This document shows positions 8,607 to 20,582 of a stretch of DNA of 64,000 bases, piece by piece (position 1 is the first letter of the stretch; the number at the start of each line of letters is the position of its first letter). The position numbers were made by a program, and so were the translations under genes. Where the stretch lies: the NCBI GenBank assembly GCA_036676195.1, contig JAKFDK010000099.1, forward strand, positions 47,248 through 111,247. Reading direction: 5' to 3'. Under the pieces are notes generated by a model. The model saw nothing but the letters and a program-made list of their open reading frames with translations. It had not been told where the DNA came from and ran no database searches. This DNA is from JAKFDK01 sp036676195. GTDB taxonomy: Bacteria; Bacillota; Sulfobacillia; Symbiobacteriales; ZC4RG38.

Positions 8607-8999
8607 TTACCGCTTCTTGGCGGCGACCTTCTGGTTCTTCTTGGCTCCATACTTGGAGCGGCTCTGCTTGCGGCCCGCCACTCCGGCGCAGTCCAGTGCA
8701 CCGCGCACGATGTGATAGCGCACACCAGGCAGGTCCTTGACACGACCGCCCCGCACCAGCACAACAGAGTGTTCCTGCAAGTTGTGGCCCTCGCCACCAA
8801 TGTAGGAAGTCACTTCAATTCCGTTAGTCAAGCGCACACGGGCAATCTTCCGCAGCGCAGAGTTGGGCTTCTTGGGGGTGGTGGTCTTCACCACGGTGCA
8901 GACGCCACGCTTAAAGGGATTAGCCTTGAGGTGCGGCGCCTTCGACTTGGCCTCAAACTCTTCCCGGCCCAGCCGGACAAGCTGATTAATCGTTGGCAT
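8607..8999 (-). CDS. rpsL: 30S ribosomal protein S12
   Basis: S12 controls decoding accuracy at the A site. The 130-residue product begins MPTINQLVRLGREEF. Lysines in TTTPKKPNSALRK and GGRVKDLPGVRYH correspond to the positions where streptomycin-resistance changes arise in other bacteria, and both are wild type here. A GTG five codons upstream lies inside the AAAGGAGG ribosome-binding site, so the ATG was chosen. It follows the L7Ae-like gene in the str operon. Confidence 0.98.
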   Translation of the reverse strand: MPTINQLVRLGREEFEAKSKAPHLKANPFKRGVCTVVKTTTPKKPNSALRKIARVRLTNGIEVTSYIGGEGHNLQEHSVVLVRGGRVKDLPGVRYHIVRGALDCAGVAGRKQSRSKYGAKKNQKVAAKKR

Positions 9000-9088
9000 T
9001 GTTGTTCCCTGCACCTCCTTTCTTGCTCTAATATCCTCAGTTGATACCCTTGTGCCCCGTCCAGTACAAGCTGGAGCATGAGCCGCCG

Positions 9089-9340
9089 CTAAGAGTCAAG
9101 AATCGCTGCCGTGGCGGCGCCCACGTCAATGCCACAGGCCTTGCCGAGGGACACCATGGACTCAACAAAAATAACCTCAATATTCCTGGCACGTGCAGCA
9201 ATCAGGACATCTCGGGTAACCGATTCGTCAGCGTCCCGGGCCACGTATACCGCCTGGGCTACGCCACGCTCGACTGCCTTGGCGGTTTGTTTGCTGCCGA
9301 TCGTCTTCTTCCTCGCAGCCTTCAGGCGCTCCAAAGACAT
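9089..9340 (-). CDS. rplGB: L7Ae-family ribosomal protein (L30e-like, YbxF type)
   Basis: L7Ae-family proteins of Firmicutes bind kink-turn RNA. The 83-residue product begins MSLERLKAARKKTIGSKQT and has VYVARDADESVTRD followed by a GKACGIDVGAA stretch near the C-terminus, the L7Ae fold signature. ATG at 9340 was chosen because GGGAGGTC lies seven bases upstream; the longer frame reaches into the promoter. It is the first gene of the str operon. Confidence 0.9.
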   Translation of the reverse strand: MSLERLKAARKKTIGSKQTAKAVERGVAQAVYVARDADESVTRDVLIAARARNIEVIFVESMVSLGKACGIDVGAATAAILDS

Positions 9341-9373
9341 GGCGAAAGACCTCCCGCCCGGACACACTTTCAT

Positions 9374-9402
9374 ATTGTACAACCGGCCCCATCATTCGTC
9401 AA
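9374..9402 (-). promoter_or_regulatory. Sigma-A promoter of the str operon
   Basis: TTGACG (9397-9402), a 17-bp spacer and TACAAT (9374-9379) on the minus strand lie about 35 bp upstream of the L7Ae-like gene. Two near-consensus hexamers with ideal spacing make this a strong candidate for independent transcription of the str/S10 genes. Confidence 0.8.
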
Positions 9403-9464
9403 TCTGCCATTGTAGGTGGAGCGGGGTTTTCCGCGTTTTTCGCCGCGTAGCTTCCTCATACGTA

Positions 9465-10283
9465 TCAGCGCGCGCCGGTAAGCTCAACCATAACCACTTG
9501 AATATTATGCTTGTGGGCATCCTGATAGTACAGGTCGTAACGGTTGGCTTCACGTACAAACTCTTCAAGGGGCAGTAGCCGTTGGATCTCCTCGTCCGTT
9601 AAACGACTGACCAGACCATTTACGCGTTGGAACAGGAGTTCAATATATGCAGCGTTATGCAGCAGCAACTCGGAACCACCCACCGGGCCATGGCCCGGTA
9701 TCACCACCTCAATCCCGCGGTCTGCCCATTCACGCAAGCGACGTGCGTATTCCCGGGCAGCCCCCGGCATTTCCAGGCTGGGTATGGGCAACTCGACGCT
9801 GTCCGCAGCCAACAGCAATTTTCTTTCCGGGAGATAGCAGACCACAGAATCATCCGTATGGCCGGGCAACGGGTGCAATTCCAGGGTCAGACCACCGGCA
9901 TCAATGACCTGCACACCGTCAAACACCAGATCCGGCGGCACAATGCCCGCTCCAGCGTACGTCCCGGGATCTCGGGACTGCGCTTCCCGGAGTTTACGGC
10001 CATCGTCACGCAACAGTCTTTCCCTGCACAGCCGGTGCCCCATGATCGGCACCTGCCCGACAAAGGCAGGGTTGCCCCAGACATGGTCCCAGTCGGCATG
10101 GCTGTTGACCACCAGGGTGGCATCGGAAAAGGCAGATACATCCTTTGGAGACAGCAAGGTGTCCACCAGTACCCGGTGTCGTGTGCCCTCTATGTAGGTC
10201 GCCCTGACCTCCCCGCCGTAGCCGGGCAGAGGCCGTTCGGCCAGATGCACGCCTGGCAGCAGTCCCCTCACATGCACAGTCAT
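9465..10283 (-). CDS. Metallo-beta-lactamase-fold hydrolase
   Basis: The 272-residue product has the metal-binding signature NSHADWDHVWGN (HxxxDH), the later ligands in PLPGHTDDSV and the end histidine in IPGHGPVGG. It is therefore a metallo-beta-lactamase superfamily hydrolase with two probable metal sites. The substrate cannot be told from the sequence. Its ATG overlaps the stop of the upstream methyltransferase (ATGA), so the two are translationally coupled. Both sit in an insertion between rpoC and the str operon. Confidence 0.85.
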   Translation of the reverse strand: MTVHVRGLLPGVHLAERPLPGYGGEVRATYIEGTRHRVLVDTLLSPKDVSAFSDATLVVNSHADWDHVWGNPAFVGQVPIMGHRLCRERLLRDDGRKLREAQSRDPGTYAGAGIVPPDLVFDGVQVIDAGGLTLELHPLPGHTDDSVVCYLPERKLLLAADSVELPIPSLEMPGAAREYARRLREWADRGIEVVIPGHGPVGGSELLLHNAAYIELLFQRVNGLVSRLTDEEIQRLLPLEEFVREANRYDLYYQDAHKHNIQVVMVELTGAR

Positions 10284-10879
10284 GCCTTGACTGCCCGGTA
10301 AACATGGAAGCCTCCGCCGCGCTCCACGTCGTCTACCCGATCAAAGGCTTCCTGCAGACGCTTGCGTACAGAAGGCGCCCCCTGTTTATTGCCAATCACG
10401 ACCCAAAGGCTGCCACCCGCCCGGAGGGCGGTATGGGCCTCAGAGAATAGGCGCCACACCACAGGTTTGCCGGTGCGCACCGGAGGGTTCAGTAAGATGG
10501 CGTCAAAGCTCAACCCTTGCACCGGTGCGGTGCCATCGCCCACGCGCACCTCGGCGTTTGCCACGGTGTTCCCAACCAGATTGCGGTGGGCCAGAGCTGC
10601 GGCTCGCTCATTGACATCGACCAGCACCACGCGCCCCTGCGGGACCAGCCGGGCTGCCACAATCCCAATGGGACCGTAGCCACACCCCAGGTCCAGGACG
10701 GTGTCCGTCGGTTCCACCTGGAAGCTCTCGATCAGCAGCCGACTGCCGGCATCGATGTGTTCACGGGAAAACACACCGCGATCTGTCACAAAGTGCAGGT
10801 CAAACCCCCGTAAACGGGCAGAAAACTCGACTTCCTCATGGCGAACCGTTGGGTCAGTGGTGTAATAATACTCTGCCAT
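10280..10879 (-). CDS. RsmC-like class I SAM methyltransferase (YbxB type)
   Basis: The 199-residue product has the SAM-binding motif VLDLGCGYGPIGIVAA and the catalytic loop LLNPPVRTGK (NPP-type), as in RsmC/RlmG N2-guanine rRNA methylases. The ATG at 10879 follows GGAGG by five bases and opens MAEYYYTTDPTV; the longer frame is not supported. In B. subtilis the related ybxB lies between rplL and rpoB, but here it is downstream of rpoC with its own promoter. The RNA target is inferred only from the family. Confidence 0.85.
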   Translation of the reverse strand: MAEYYYTTDPTVRHEEVEFSARLRGFDLHFVTDRGVFSREHIDAGSRLLIESFQVEPTDTVLDLGCGYGPIGIVAARLVPQGRVVLVDVNERAAALAHRNLVGNTVANAEVRVGDGTAPVQGLSFDAILLNPPVRTGKPVVWRLFSEAHTALRAGGSLWVVIGNKQGAPSVRKRLQEAFDRVDDVERGGGFHVYRAVKA

Positions 10880-10898
10880 GCTGTCCTCCGGGATGAAA

Positions 10899-10923
10899 CC
10901 GCCCTGCCGGGCAGGCAGGGCGG
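10899..10923 (-). promoter_or_regulatory. Leader hairpin before the methyltransferase
   Basis: A perfect 10-bp stem (CCGCCCTGCC/GGCAGGGCGG, loop GGGCA) lies between the promoter and the ribosome-binding site of the methyltransferase gene, about 20 bp before the start codon. A short T-rich stretch follows on the minus strand. It could be an attenuator or a 5' stabilising hairpin. Confidence 0.5.
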
Positions 10924-10947
10924 TGTGTGCAGTACCAGTGCATTGGC

Positions 10948-10976
10948 ATTCTACCGTGAAATCTGCCACAACGCAA
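10948..10976 (-). promoter_or_regulatory. Sigma-A promoter of methyltransferase-metallohydrolase pair
   Basis: TTGCGT (10971-10976), a 17-bp spacer and TAGAAT (10948-10953) on the minus strand. It places the start of transcription about 30 bases before the GC hairpin and gives this two-gene unit its own transcript. Confidence 0.6.
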
Positions 10977-11088
10977 GGCACCGGTATTGTACCTGAGGAT
11001 AAGTTGCCATCCATCAGGGGCGCTGCCGGAAACTACATATGTATATCCCTGATATACCCGCATTCACCCCCTCCGGCGTACCAATCGA

Positions 11089-11118
11089 AAGGCCTCCAGG
11101 CCGTAACCTGGAGGCCTT
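11089..11118 (-). terminator. Hairpin terminator after the 88-aa gene
   Basis: Perfect 12-bp inverted repeat AAGGCCTCCAGG/CCTGGAGGCCTT with a 6-base loop, about 30 bp downstream of the 88-aa orphan gene on the minus strand. A short U run follows. It separates that gene from the methyltransferase unit. Confidence 0.75.
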
Positions 11119-11149
11119 CGCCGGTGTGTACGGCCCAGTTCCCCTCCCC

Positions 11150-11416
11150 CTACACCGCGCCAAAACCCGGAGCAGGATAGGCGGCAATGCCGGGAACCCC
11201 GGCTGTGGTGGGGTAGGCAGACGGGACCGTAGCAACCGTGGTCACAGGCACCGCGTACTCATACACGCGGTAAACCGTCGCGTTGGCTGCCGGGTACGCG
11301 ACGCCGCCAGGGGCGATCCACAGATCATCTGCACCGGCCTGGGCACCGATAAAGGGGGACATCGCTGACGTGGCGGCACCGTTGGCATCAACATACGGAA
11401 AGGCACCGAAGAGCAT
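11150..11416 (-). CDS. Unrecognised 88-aa Ala/Val/Pro/Tyr-rich protein
   Basis: I do not recognise this protein. The ATG at 11416 has AAGGAGCG nine bases upstream, which supports translation from there rather than from the longer frame. The product is rich in small residues, with near-repeats such as GGVAYPAANATVY, TVPSAYPTTAG and GIAAYPAPGFG. It has no cysteine, no charged clusters and no clear membrane helix. It sits alone between the rpoC end and a strong hairpin terminator. A surface or spore-associated protein is possible but unproven. Confidence 0.6.
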   Translation of the reverse strand: MLFGAFPYVDANGAATSAMSPFIGAQAGADDLWIAPGGVAYPAANATVYRVYEYAVPVTTVATVPSAYPTTAGVPGIAAYPAPGFGAV

Positions 11417-11552
11417 GAGAATACACGCTCCTTGTTTGCTCCTGGCTTGGCAGGGAGCGATCAATGTCCGGTCGCTCGCTCCATCATACCCCGGTCGGGG
11501 ACGTTTTGGTGCCTGTACGCCATCAACACCCCTTGGCAGACCAAAGAGGAAC

Positions 11553-11581
11553 ACCGGCGCAGCTTTACAGCATGCGCCGGT
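11553..11581 (-). terminator. Terminator after rpoC
   Basis: A 9-bp perfect stem ACCGGCGCA/TGCGCCGGT with an 11-base loop lies 16 bp downstream of the rpoC stop on the minus strand, followed by a T-rich stretch. It probably ends the rpoBC transcript, in agreement with separate promoters for downstream units. Confidence 0.6.
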
Positions 11582-11596
11582 GCCAGCCGGGTCGGA

Positions 11597-15211
<3,615 letters not shown>

Positions 15212-15292
15212 AGCCCGACCGCTCCTTTCGGGCGCTCTCAAGTCCATTGAAACTGCGAGACGGGAGCTATATTCTGGCGCCGTGAATGACCC

Positions 15293-18200
15293 TTAAAGGT
15301 CTGAATCGTCTTCCAGTTCCTCGCCAGTATCCAGATCGTCGTCGATGCGACGGCTGCCCCTGTCGGCCCCGCCGATCCCCACCTTGCGTGCGGCTCCGCG
15401 GCCACCACGATTCAAACCGGGGATATCGTCCTCGCCGACCGCTCCGAGGTCGTCTTCGCCGTCGTAATCGGGCTCCGCATCCTCACCCGCGGTATGCCCG
15501 ACTGCTGCGGGACGGCGGGCCTTGGCTGCGACCCGAGCGATCTCCGCCAAATCCTCGTCGCCGCCGTCGGCTACCAGGTCAGCGTCCTCTTCATCGGCGT
15601 CCTCATCGGCGTCAATTTCCCCGCCGGTTCCCTCGCGCCGCTCGGCACCAAAGTTCTCGTCCGGTACGGGCAGATCCAGCTCCCGGGCAGTTTCATGGAA
15701 GTCTTCATCGACATCCTTGATCTCAATCTCCTGGTCGTCCTCCGTCAGGATTTTGACGTCCAGGCACAGAGATTGAAGTTCCTTGATGAGCACCTTGAAG
15801 GATTCAGGCACGCCCGGTTCAGGGACGTTTTCACCCTTGACAATCGCCTCATATGTCTTCACACGGCCAACTACGTCGTCGGACTTGACCGTCAGCAGCT
15901 CCTGCAGGGTGTAGGCAGCCCCATACGCCTCCAGAGCCCAGACTTCCATCTCACCGAACCGCTGGCCGCCAAACTGGGCCTTGCCGCCCAGCGGCTGCTG
16001 GGTAACCAGAGAGTAGGGTCCGGTGGAGCGGGCGTGGATCTTGTCGTCTACCAGGTGGGCTAGCTTCAGCATGTACGCGTTGCCGACCGTGACCTTGTTG
16101 TCAAAGTACTCACCGGTCCGCCCGTCGCGCAGGGCAATCTTCCCCGTGGGCGGCAAGCCCGCCTTCACCAGCATGCCTTTGATATCTTCCTCGGTGGCAC
16201 CGTCGAAGACCGGGCTGGCCACACGCATCCCCATCAGACGAGCCGCCCAGCCCAGGTGAACCTCCAGGATCTGCCCGATGTTCATTCGGGACGGCACACC
16301 CAGGGGTGAAAGAATGATGTCCACCGGCGTTCCGTCCGGGAGGAACGGCATGTCCTCCTCCGGCAGAATCACCGAAATAACACCCTTGTTACCGTGGCGG
16401 CCTGCCATCTTGTCGCCCTGGCTGATCTTGCGCTTCTGGGCGATGTATACCCGCACTAACTGGTTCACGCCCGGCGGCAATTCATCCCCGTTCTCACGGG
16501 TAAACACCTTGACGTCTACCACGATGCCGGCTTCGCCGTGCGGTACCCGAAGAGAGGTGTCGCGGACTTCGCGGGCTTTTTCGCCGAAGATCGCCCGCAA
16601 CAGGCGCTCTTCTGCCGTGAGCTCCGTTTCACCCTTGGGCGTAACCTTGCCCACCAGGATATCGCCGGGGCGCACTTCGGCGCCGATGCGGATGATTCCC
16701 CGTTCGTCCAGGTCCTTGAGCACATCCTCGCCAACGTTAGGAATATCACGGGTGATCTCTTCGGGACCCAGCTTGGTATCCCGAGCTTCGCACTCGTGCT
16801 CCTCAATATGGATCGAGGTCAGCAGGTCTTCCTTTACGTTGCGACGGCTGAGAATGATGGCGTCCTCGTAGTTGTAGCCCTCCCAGCACATGTAGGCAAC
16901 CAGGAGGTTGCGCCCCAGTGCCAGCTCACCCTGATCGGTGGACGGACCGTCCGCCAGGACATCGCCCTTCTCCACACGTTGGCCGCGGCGCACAATAGGC
17001 CGCTGGTTCAACGAAGTGCCCTGGTTCGACCGCTGATACTTGGTCAGCTTGTACTTACGCAACGTGCCGTGGTCGGTGCGGACAATGATCTCCGACGCCG
17101 TGGCGCGCTCCACATAACCAGCGCTTTCGGCAATGACCATGACGCCCGAGTCGTAGGCAGTGCGGAACTCCAACCCAGTGCCCACCATGGGTGCATCGGG
17201 CTTGAGCAGCGGCACGGCCTGACGCTGCATGTTTGAGCCCATCAGGGCGCGGGAGGCGTCGTCGTTTTCAAGGAAGGGGATCAGCGCGGTGGCGACGGAA
17301 ACGATCTGCTTTGGCGACACGTCGACATAGTCAACGTTTTCGGCGGCTACCCGGATGATATCGTGCTTGTACCGGGCTGTTACCACCGTTTCGCTAAACC
17401 AGCCGCTCTCGTCGATCGGCGTGTTCGCCTGGGCGATGACCATATCGTCTTCTTCGTCCGCAGTCAGGTAGACAACGTCCGTTGCGACCTTCCGGGCGTC
17501 CTTGTCTACCTTCCGGTAGGGTACTTCGATAAAGCCATAGTCGTTAATGCGGCCATATGTGGCCAGAGCGCCGATCAGGCCGATGTTCGGGCCTTCGGGC
17601 GTCTCAATAGGGCACATGCGGCCATAGTGCGAGTGGTGGACATCGCGGACTTCAAAGCCGGCACGCTCACGGGAAAGTCCCCCGGGACCCAGTGCAGACA
17701 GGCGCCGCTTGTGGGTCAACTCGGCGAGCGGGTTGGTCTGGTCCATGAACTGAGACAACTGCGAGGAGCCAAAGAACTCCTTCACCGCCGCCACAACCGG
17801 GCGAATGTTGATCAACGCCTGCGGGGTAATGACGTCCACATCCTGGATCGTCATGCGCTCCTTGACCACACGCTCCATGCGGGCCAGGCCAATCCGGAAC
17901 TGGTTCTGCAGCAACTCACCCACTGAACGCAGGCGGCGGTTACCCAGATGGTCAATATCATCCGAGGTACCCACGCCTTTATTCAAATGGCAAATGTAAT
18001 TGACAATCGCCAGGATGTCGTCCTTGCTGATCGTCTTTTGTTCGCTGATGGAGGGCTGACCGTTGGCTACCACCTTCACCGTGGTGCCGTCCCGCATTTT
18101 CACGGTCGTGCGCTGGATGCCCGCTTCCTCAAACTTACGGGCAAGGTCCTTGGTGATCACGGTCCCCGCCTCAGCCAGGACCTCACCGGTGTTGGAATCC

Positions 18201-19078
18201 ACAACCCGATCTGCAGTCAGGGTGCCGACAATACGCTTGCGCAGGGCCAGCTTCTTATTCAGCTTGTACCGGCCTACCGGCGCCAGGTCATACCGCTTGG
18301 GCTCAAAATACAATGTCTCAAGCAACTGCCGGGCATTATCCACCGCCGGCGGTTCCCCCGGACGCAGCCGCTTGTAAATTTCAATGAGCGCATCTTCCTC
18401 GGAATCGGTACCGTCCTTCTCCAGGGTGCGCCGGACAAACTCATTTTCACCGATGGCCTCAATGATCTGCTGGTCCGTCGAGAAGCCAAGAGCCCGCAGG
18501 AGGACGGTCGCCGGCAACTTACGGTTGCGATCCACACGTACGCTGATCAGATCGTTTCCGTCTGTTTCAAACTCCAGCCACGCACCCCGGTTGGGGATCA
18601 CCGTGGCAAAATAAATCTTTTTGCCGCTGGTATCCACCTGTTCCGAGTAATACACGCCAGGGGACCGCACGAGCTGTGAGACGATCACGCGCTCGGCACC
18701 GTTAATAATGAACGTGCCGTTGGGAGTCATCAAGGGGAAATCCCCCATGAAGACTTCCTGCTCCTTGACCTCACCCGTTTCTTTATTGATCAGACGGACG
18801 CGGACGCGCAACGGGGCCGCGTAGTTTTGGTCCCGCTCCTTGCACTCGTCTACAGGGTACTTGGGTTCACCCAAACTATAGTCGAGGAACTCCAGCACCA
18901 GGTTGCCTGTAAAGTCCGTGATGGGGGAAATATCGCGGAAGATCTCCTGGAGCCCTTCGCGAAGAAACCACTGGTATGAATTCTGCTGAAGCTCAATGAG
19001 GTTCGGGAGACCCATAACCTCGTTGATACGGCCGAAGCTGTAGCGCTCCCGCTTGCCCGCCTTCAGGACACGCTCCAT
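15293..19078 (-). CDS. rpoB: RNA polymerase beta subunit with long acidic tail
   Basis: The 1261-residue product begins MERVLKAGKRERYSFGRINE and holds the rifampicin region (FFGSSQLSQFMDQTNPLAELTHKRRLSALGPGG, here cut for space as SQLSQFMDQTNPLAEL) with wild-type residues. The conserved core ends near residue 1150. The last 110 or so residues are a low-complexity Asp/Glu-rich tail broken by an Arg/Gly patch (LNRGGRGAARK), longer than the B. subtilis protein (about 1190 residues). It is transcribed from its own promoter and precedes rpoC. Confidence 0.98.
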   Translation of the reverse strand: MERVLKAGKRERYSFGRINEVMGLPNLIELQQNSYQWFLREGLQEIFRDISPITDFTGNLVLEFLDYSLGEPKYPVDECKERDQNYAAPLRVRVRLINKETGEVKEQEVFMGDFPLMTPNGTFIINGAERVIVSQLVRSPGVYYSEQVDTSGKKIYFATVIPNRGAWLEFETDGNDLISVRVDRNRKLPATVLLRALGFSTDQQIIEAIGENEFVRRTLEKDGTDSEEDALIEIYKRLRPGEPPAVDNARQLLETLYFEPKRYDLAPVGRYKLNKKLALRKRIVGTLTADRVVDSNTGEVLAEAGTVITKDLARKFEEAGIQRTTVKMRDGTTVKVVANGQPSISEQKTISKDDILAIVNYICHLNKGVGTSDDIDHLGNRRLRSVGELLQNQFRIGLARMERVVKERMTIQDVDVITPQALINIRPVVAAVKEFFGSSQLSQFMDQTNPLAELTHKRRLSALGPGGLSRERAGFEVRDVHHSHYGRMCPIETPEGPNIGLIGALATYGRINDYGFIEVPYRKVDKDARKVATDVVYLTADEEDDMVIAQANTPIDESGWFSETVVTARYKHDIIRVAAENVDYVDVSPKQIVSVATALIPFLENDDASRALMGSNMQRQAVPLLKPDAPMVGTGLEFRTAYDSGVMVIAESAGYVERATASEIIVRTDHGTLRKYKLTKYQRSNQGTSLNQRPIVRRGQRVEKGDVLADGPSTDQGELALGRNLLVAYMCWEGYNYEDAIILSRRNVKEDLLTSIHIEEHECEARDTKLGPEEITRDIPNVGEDVLKDLDERGIIRIGAEVRPGDILVGKVTPKGETELTAEERLLRAIFGEKAREVRDTSLRVPHGEAGIVVDVKVFTRENGDELPPGVNQLVRVYIAQKRKISQGDKMAGRHGNKGVISVILPEEDMPFLPDGTPVDIILSPLGVPSRMNIGQILEVHLGWAARLMGMRVASPVFDGATEEDIKGMLVKAGLPPTGKIALRDGRTGEYFDNKVTVGNAYMLKLAHLVDDKIHARSTGPYSLVTQQPLGGKAQFGGQRFGEMEVWALEAYGAAYTLQELLTVKSDDVVGRVKTYEAIVKGENVPEPGVPESFKVLIKELQSLCLDVKILTEDDQEIEIKDVDEDFHETARELDLPVPDENFGAERREGTGGEIDADEDADEEDADLVADGGDEDLAEIARVAAKARRPAAVGHTAGEDAEPDYDGEDDLGAVGEDDIPGLNRGGRGAARKVGIGGADRGSRRIDDDLDTGEELEDDSDL

Positions 19079-19288
19079 GCGTTCCCTGGCCTCCTTCTGT
19101 TCATTCGGCCGGGATCACGCCCGGCCACGTGCGAACAGATTTCCCACCGACGTCGTCTTCCGTTTGGAAATGGCCCACCGCGAAGACTTCCAACCGATGG
19201 AACCCCGGTCCTGATGTAATCTGAGGAGCTATTTTAGCTGCAGGTGTTACGGAAACACCCGACCTCCTACAGCAAAAATACCGGCAGG

Positions 19289-19318
19289 AATATAAACCCC
19301 GCACACGAAACAAATCAA
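19289..19318 (-). promoter_or_regulatory. Sigma-A promoter candidate for rpoBC
   Basis: TTGATT (19313-19318), an 18-bp spacer and TATATT (19289-19294) on the minus strand. The transcript would have a leader of about 200 nt that contains a GC hairpin (GGCCGGG-6-CCCGGCC, 19107-19126) just before the rpoB ribosome-binding site. Confidence 0.5.
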
Positions 19319-19470
19319 AAAGGGTCACCCGGCGGCGTCGTCTCCCATGACAAAACGAAGGAGTCCATCTTGGGGGACATATCCTATTAGTGACCTCGTT
19401 CCAATTGGCTTATGCACTTCCAACCCTGTTCCCGGCCCATTCCAGTAATGGCATGGCCTAGCGCCCGTTT

Positions 19471-19499
19471 TTTACACGCGCGTAGGATCGCAGTATAAT
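19471..19499 (+). promoter_or_regulatory. Strong plus-strand promoter between rpoB and rplL
   Basis: TTTACA (19471-19476), a 17-bp spacer and TATAAT (19494-19499) on the plus strand, 11 of 12 consensus bases. It points away from rpoB and toward the rplL terminator, opposite to all neighbouring genes. Confidence 0.6.
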
Positions 19500-19505
19500 A
19501 TGCTA

Positions 19506-19599
19506 CCACTGTTGGCAGGAATGCGTCAAGAGGTATACGTGCTTTTCATGGCTAGAGATGAGAAAAAAGGCCAGCCTACACAGGCTGGCCTTTCTTTAC
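19506..19599 (+). ncRNA. Candidate ~90-nt small RNA
   Basis: A transcript started by the plus-strand promoter at 19471-19499 would run only to the palindromic terminator at 19563-19593, whose plus-strand side also ends in a T-rich tail. The region has no convincing short gene. I do not recognise a known RNA family. It could be a regulatory RNA, an antisense brake on read-through from rplL, or chance. Confidence 0.35.
19563..19593 (-). terminator. Terminator after rplJL
   Basis: AAAGGCCAGCC/GGCTGGCCTTT, an 11-bp perfect stem with a 6-base loop, begins 17 bp beyond the rplL stop and is followed on the minus strand by six T residues. A T-rich stretch on the other side makes it bidirectional. 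It separates rplJL from rpoBC. Confidence 0.9.
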
Positions 19600-19609
19600 T
19601 AGATGCGAT

Positions 19610-19987
19610 TTACTTCACTTCAACCTCAGCGCCGGCGTCCTTCAGCTTGGCAGCGATGGTGTCGGCATCAGCCTTGGCGATCTTCTCCTTGACAGCCTTC
19701 GGAGCGCCATCAACGAGATCCTTGGCTTCCTTCAGGCCCAGGCCGGTGATCTCACGCACGACCTTAATGACGTTGATCTTGTTGGGGCCGGCAGCCTTCA
19801 GGATGACATCAAACTCGGTCTGCTCTTCAACCGGGGCGGCGGCAGGGCCAGCGGCCGGAGCGGCAGCAACGGCAACCGGAGCGGCAGCGGTGACACCAAA
19901 GGTCTCCTCGAACTGCTCCTTCAGATCCTTCAGCTCCAGGGCAGTCATGCCCTTAATGATCTCAATGACCTCAGCGGCCTTAGACAT
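19610..19987 (-). CDS. rplL: 50S ribosomal protein L7/L12
   Basis: L7/L12 forms the stalk that recruits and activates translation GTPases. The 125-residue product has the N-terminal dimerisation helix (MSKAAEVIEIIKGMTALELK), an Ala/Pro hinge around residues 35-55 and the C-terminal domain EFDVILKAAGPNKINVIKVVRE with GLKEAKDLVDGAPKAVKE. It follows rplJ by about 25 bp and shares its L10-leader-controlled transcript. Confidence 0.98.
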   Translation of the reverse strand: MSKAAEVIEIIKGMTALELKDLKEQFEETFGVTAAAPVAVAAAPAAGPAAAPVEEQTEFDVILKAAGPNKINVIKVVREITGLGLKEAKDLVDGAPKAVKEKIAKADADTIAAKLKDAGAEVEVK

Positions 19988-20011
19988 ATCGGTAGTCCTC
20001 CTTGTACAATC

Positions 20012-20551
20012 TTAGGCGCCCGCGCCTTCTTCCATCTGCTTGATACGCGCATCCAGTGCATACGCAAAACTGGACAGCAAACCGTTAAGAACACCCACCA
20101 CGTTGACCAGCGGAGCCTGGATCCCGGCCAATACCTGTGCCAGCAGAACGTCCTTGGACGGCAGGTCTGCCAGGGCCTTGACACCAGCGGCGTCAATGGT
20201 CTGACTTTCCAGGATACCAGCCTTTACCTCAAGCTTGGGGTTCTTATCCTTGGCAATGGCCTGGGAAATCAGCTTGGCAGCCGTGGTCTCGTCGTTATAG
20301 CTCAGGAAGAGGGTAGTAGTGCCGTGGAGATAGGGGTCGAGCCCCTGAATCCCGAGCTGCTGGGCAGCCAGCCGAATGATGGTGTTCTTGGCTACCTTCA
20401 TTTCAACGCCGTTGGCCCGCAGGTCCTTACGCAGCTTCGTGGTACTCGCCACGTTCAGGCCCTTGTTGTTCGCCAGAACCACAGACTTGGCCCGCTGGAG
20501 CCGCTCTTTGACTTCCGCTACCGACATTTCCTTTTCCGGGGTAACCGGCAT
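20012..20551 (-). CDS. rplJ: 50S ribosomal protein L10
   Basis: L10 anchors the L7/L12 stalk and binds its own leader RNA as repressor. The 179-residue product begins MPVTPEKEMSVAEVKERLQ and has VVLANNKGLNVASTTKLRKDLR and the C-terminal L12-binding helix. ATG at 20551 was chosen because an AAGGAGGTGA ribosome-binding site lies directly upstream; an ATG nine codons earlier overlaps that site. It is the first gene after the L10 leader. Confidence 0.98.
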   Translation of the reverse strand: MPVTPEKEMSVAEVKERLQRAKSVVLANNKGLNVASTTKLRKDLRANGVEMKVAKNTIIRLAAQQLGIQGLDPYLHGTTTLFLSYNDETTAAKLISQAIAKDKNPKLEVKAGILESQTIDAAGVKALADLPSKDVLLAQVLAGIQAPLVNVVGVLNGLLSSFAYALDARIKQMEEGAGA

Positions 20552-20582
20552 ATTCCGATTCACCTCCTTACGCTGCAAAATA

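Noticed and set aside
10880..11014. Longer start for the methyltransferase
   Set aside because: The upstream 45 codons cover the promoter and GC hairpin. The GGAGG before 10879 fixes the start.
19101..19328. 75-codon minus-strand frame in the rpoB leader
   Set aside because: It starts inside the promoter, has no ribosome-binding site and no recognisable sequence.
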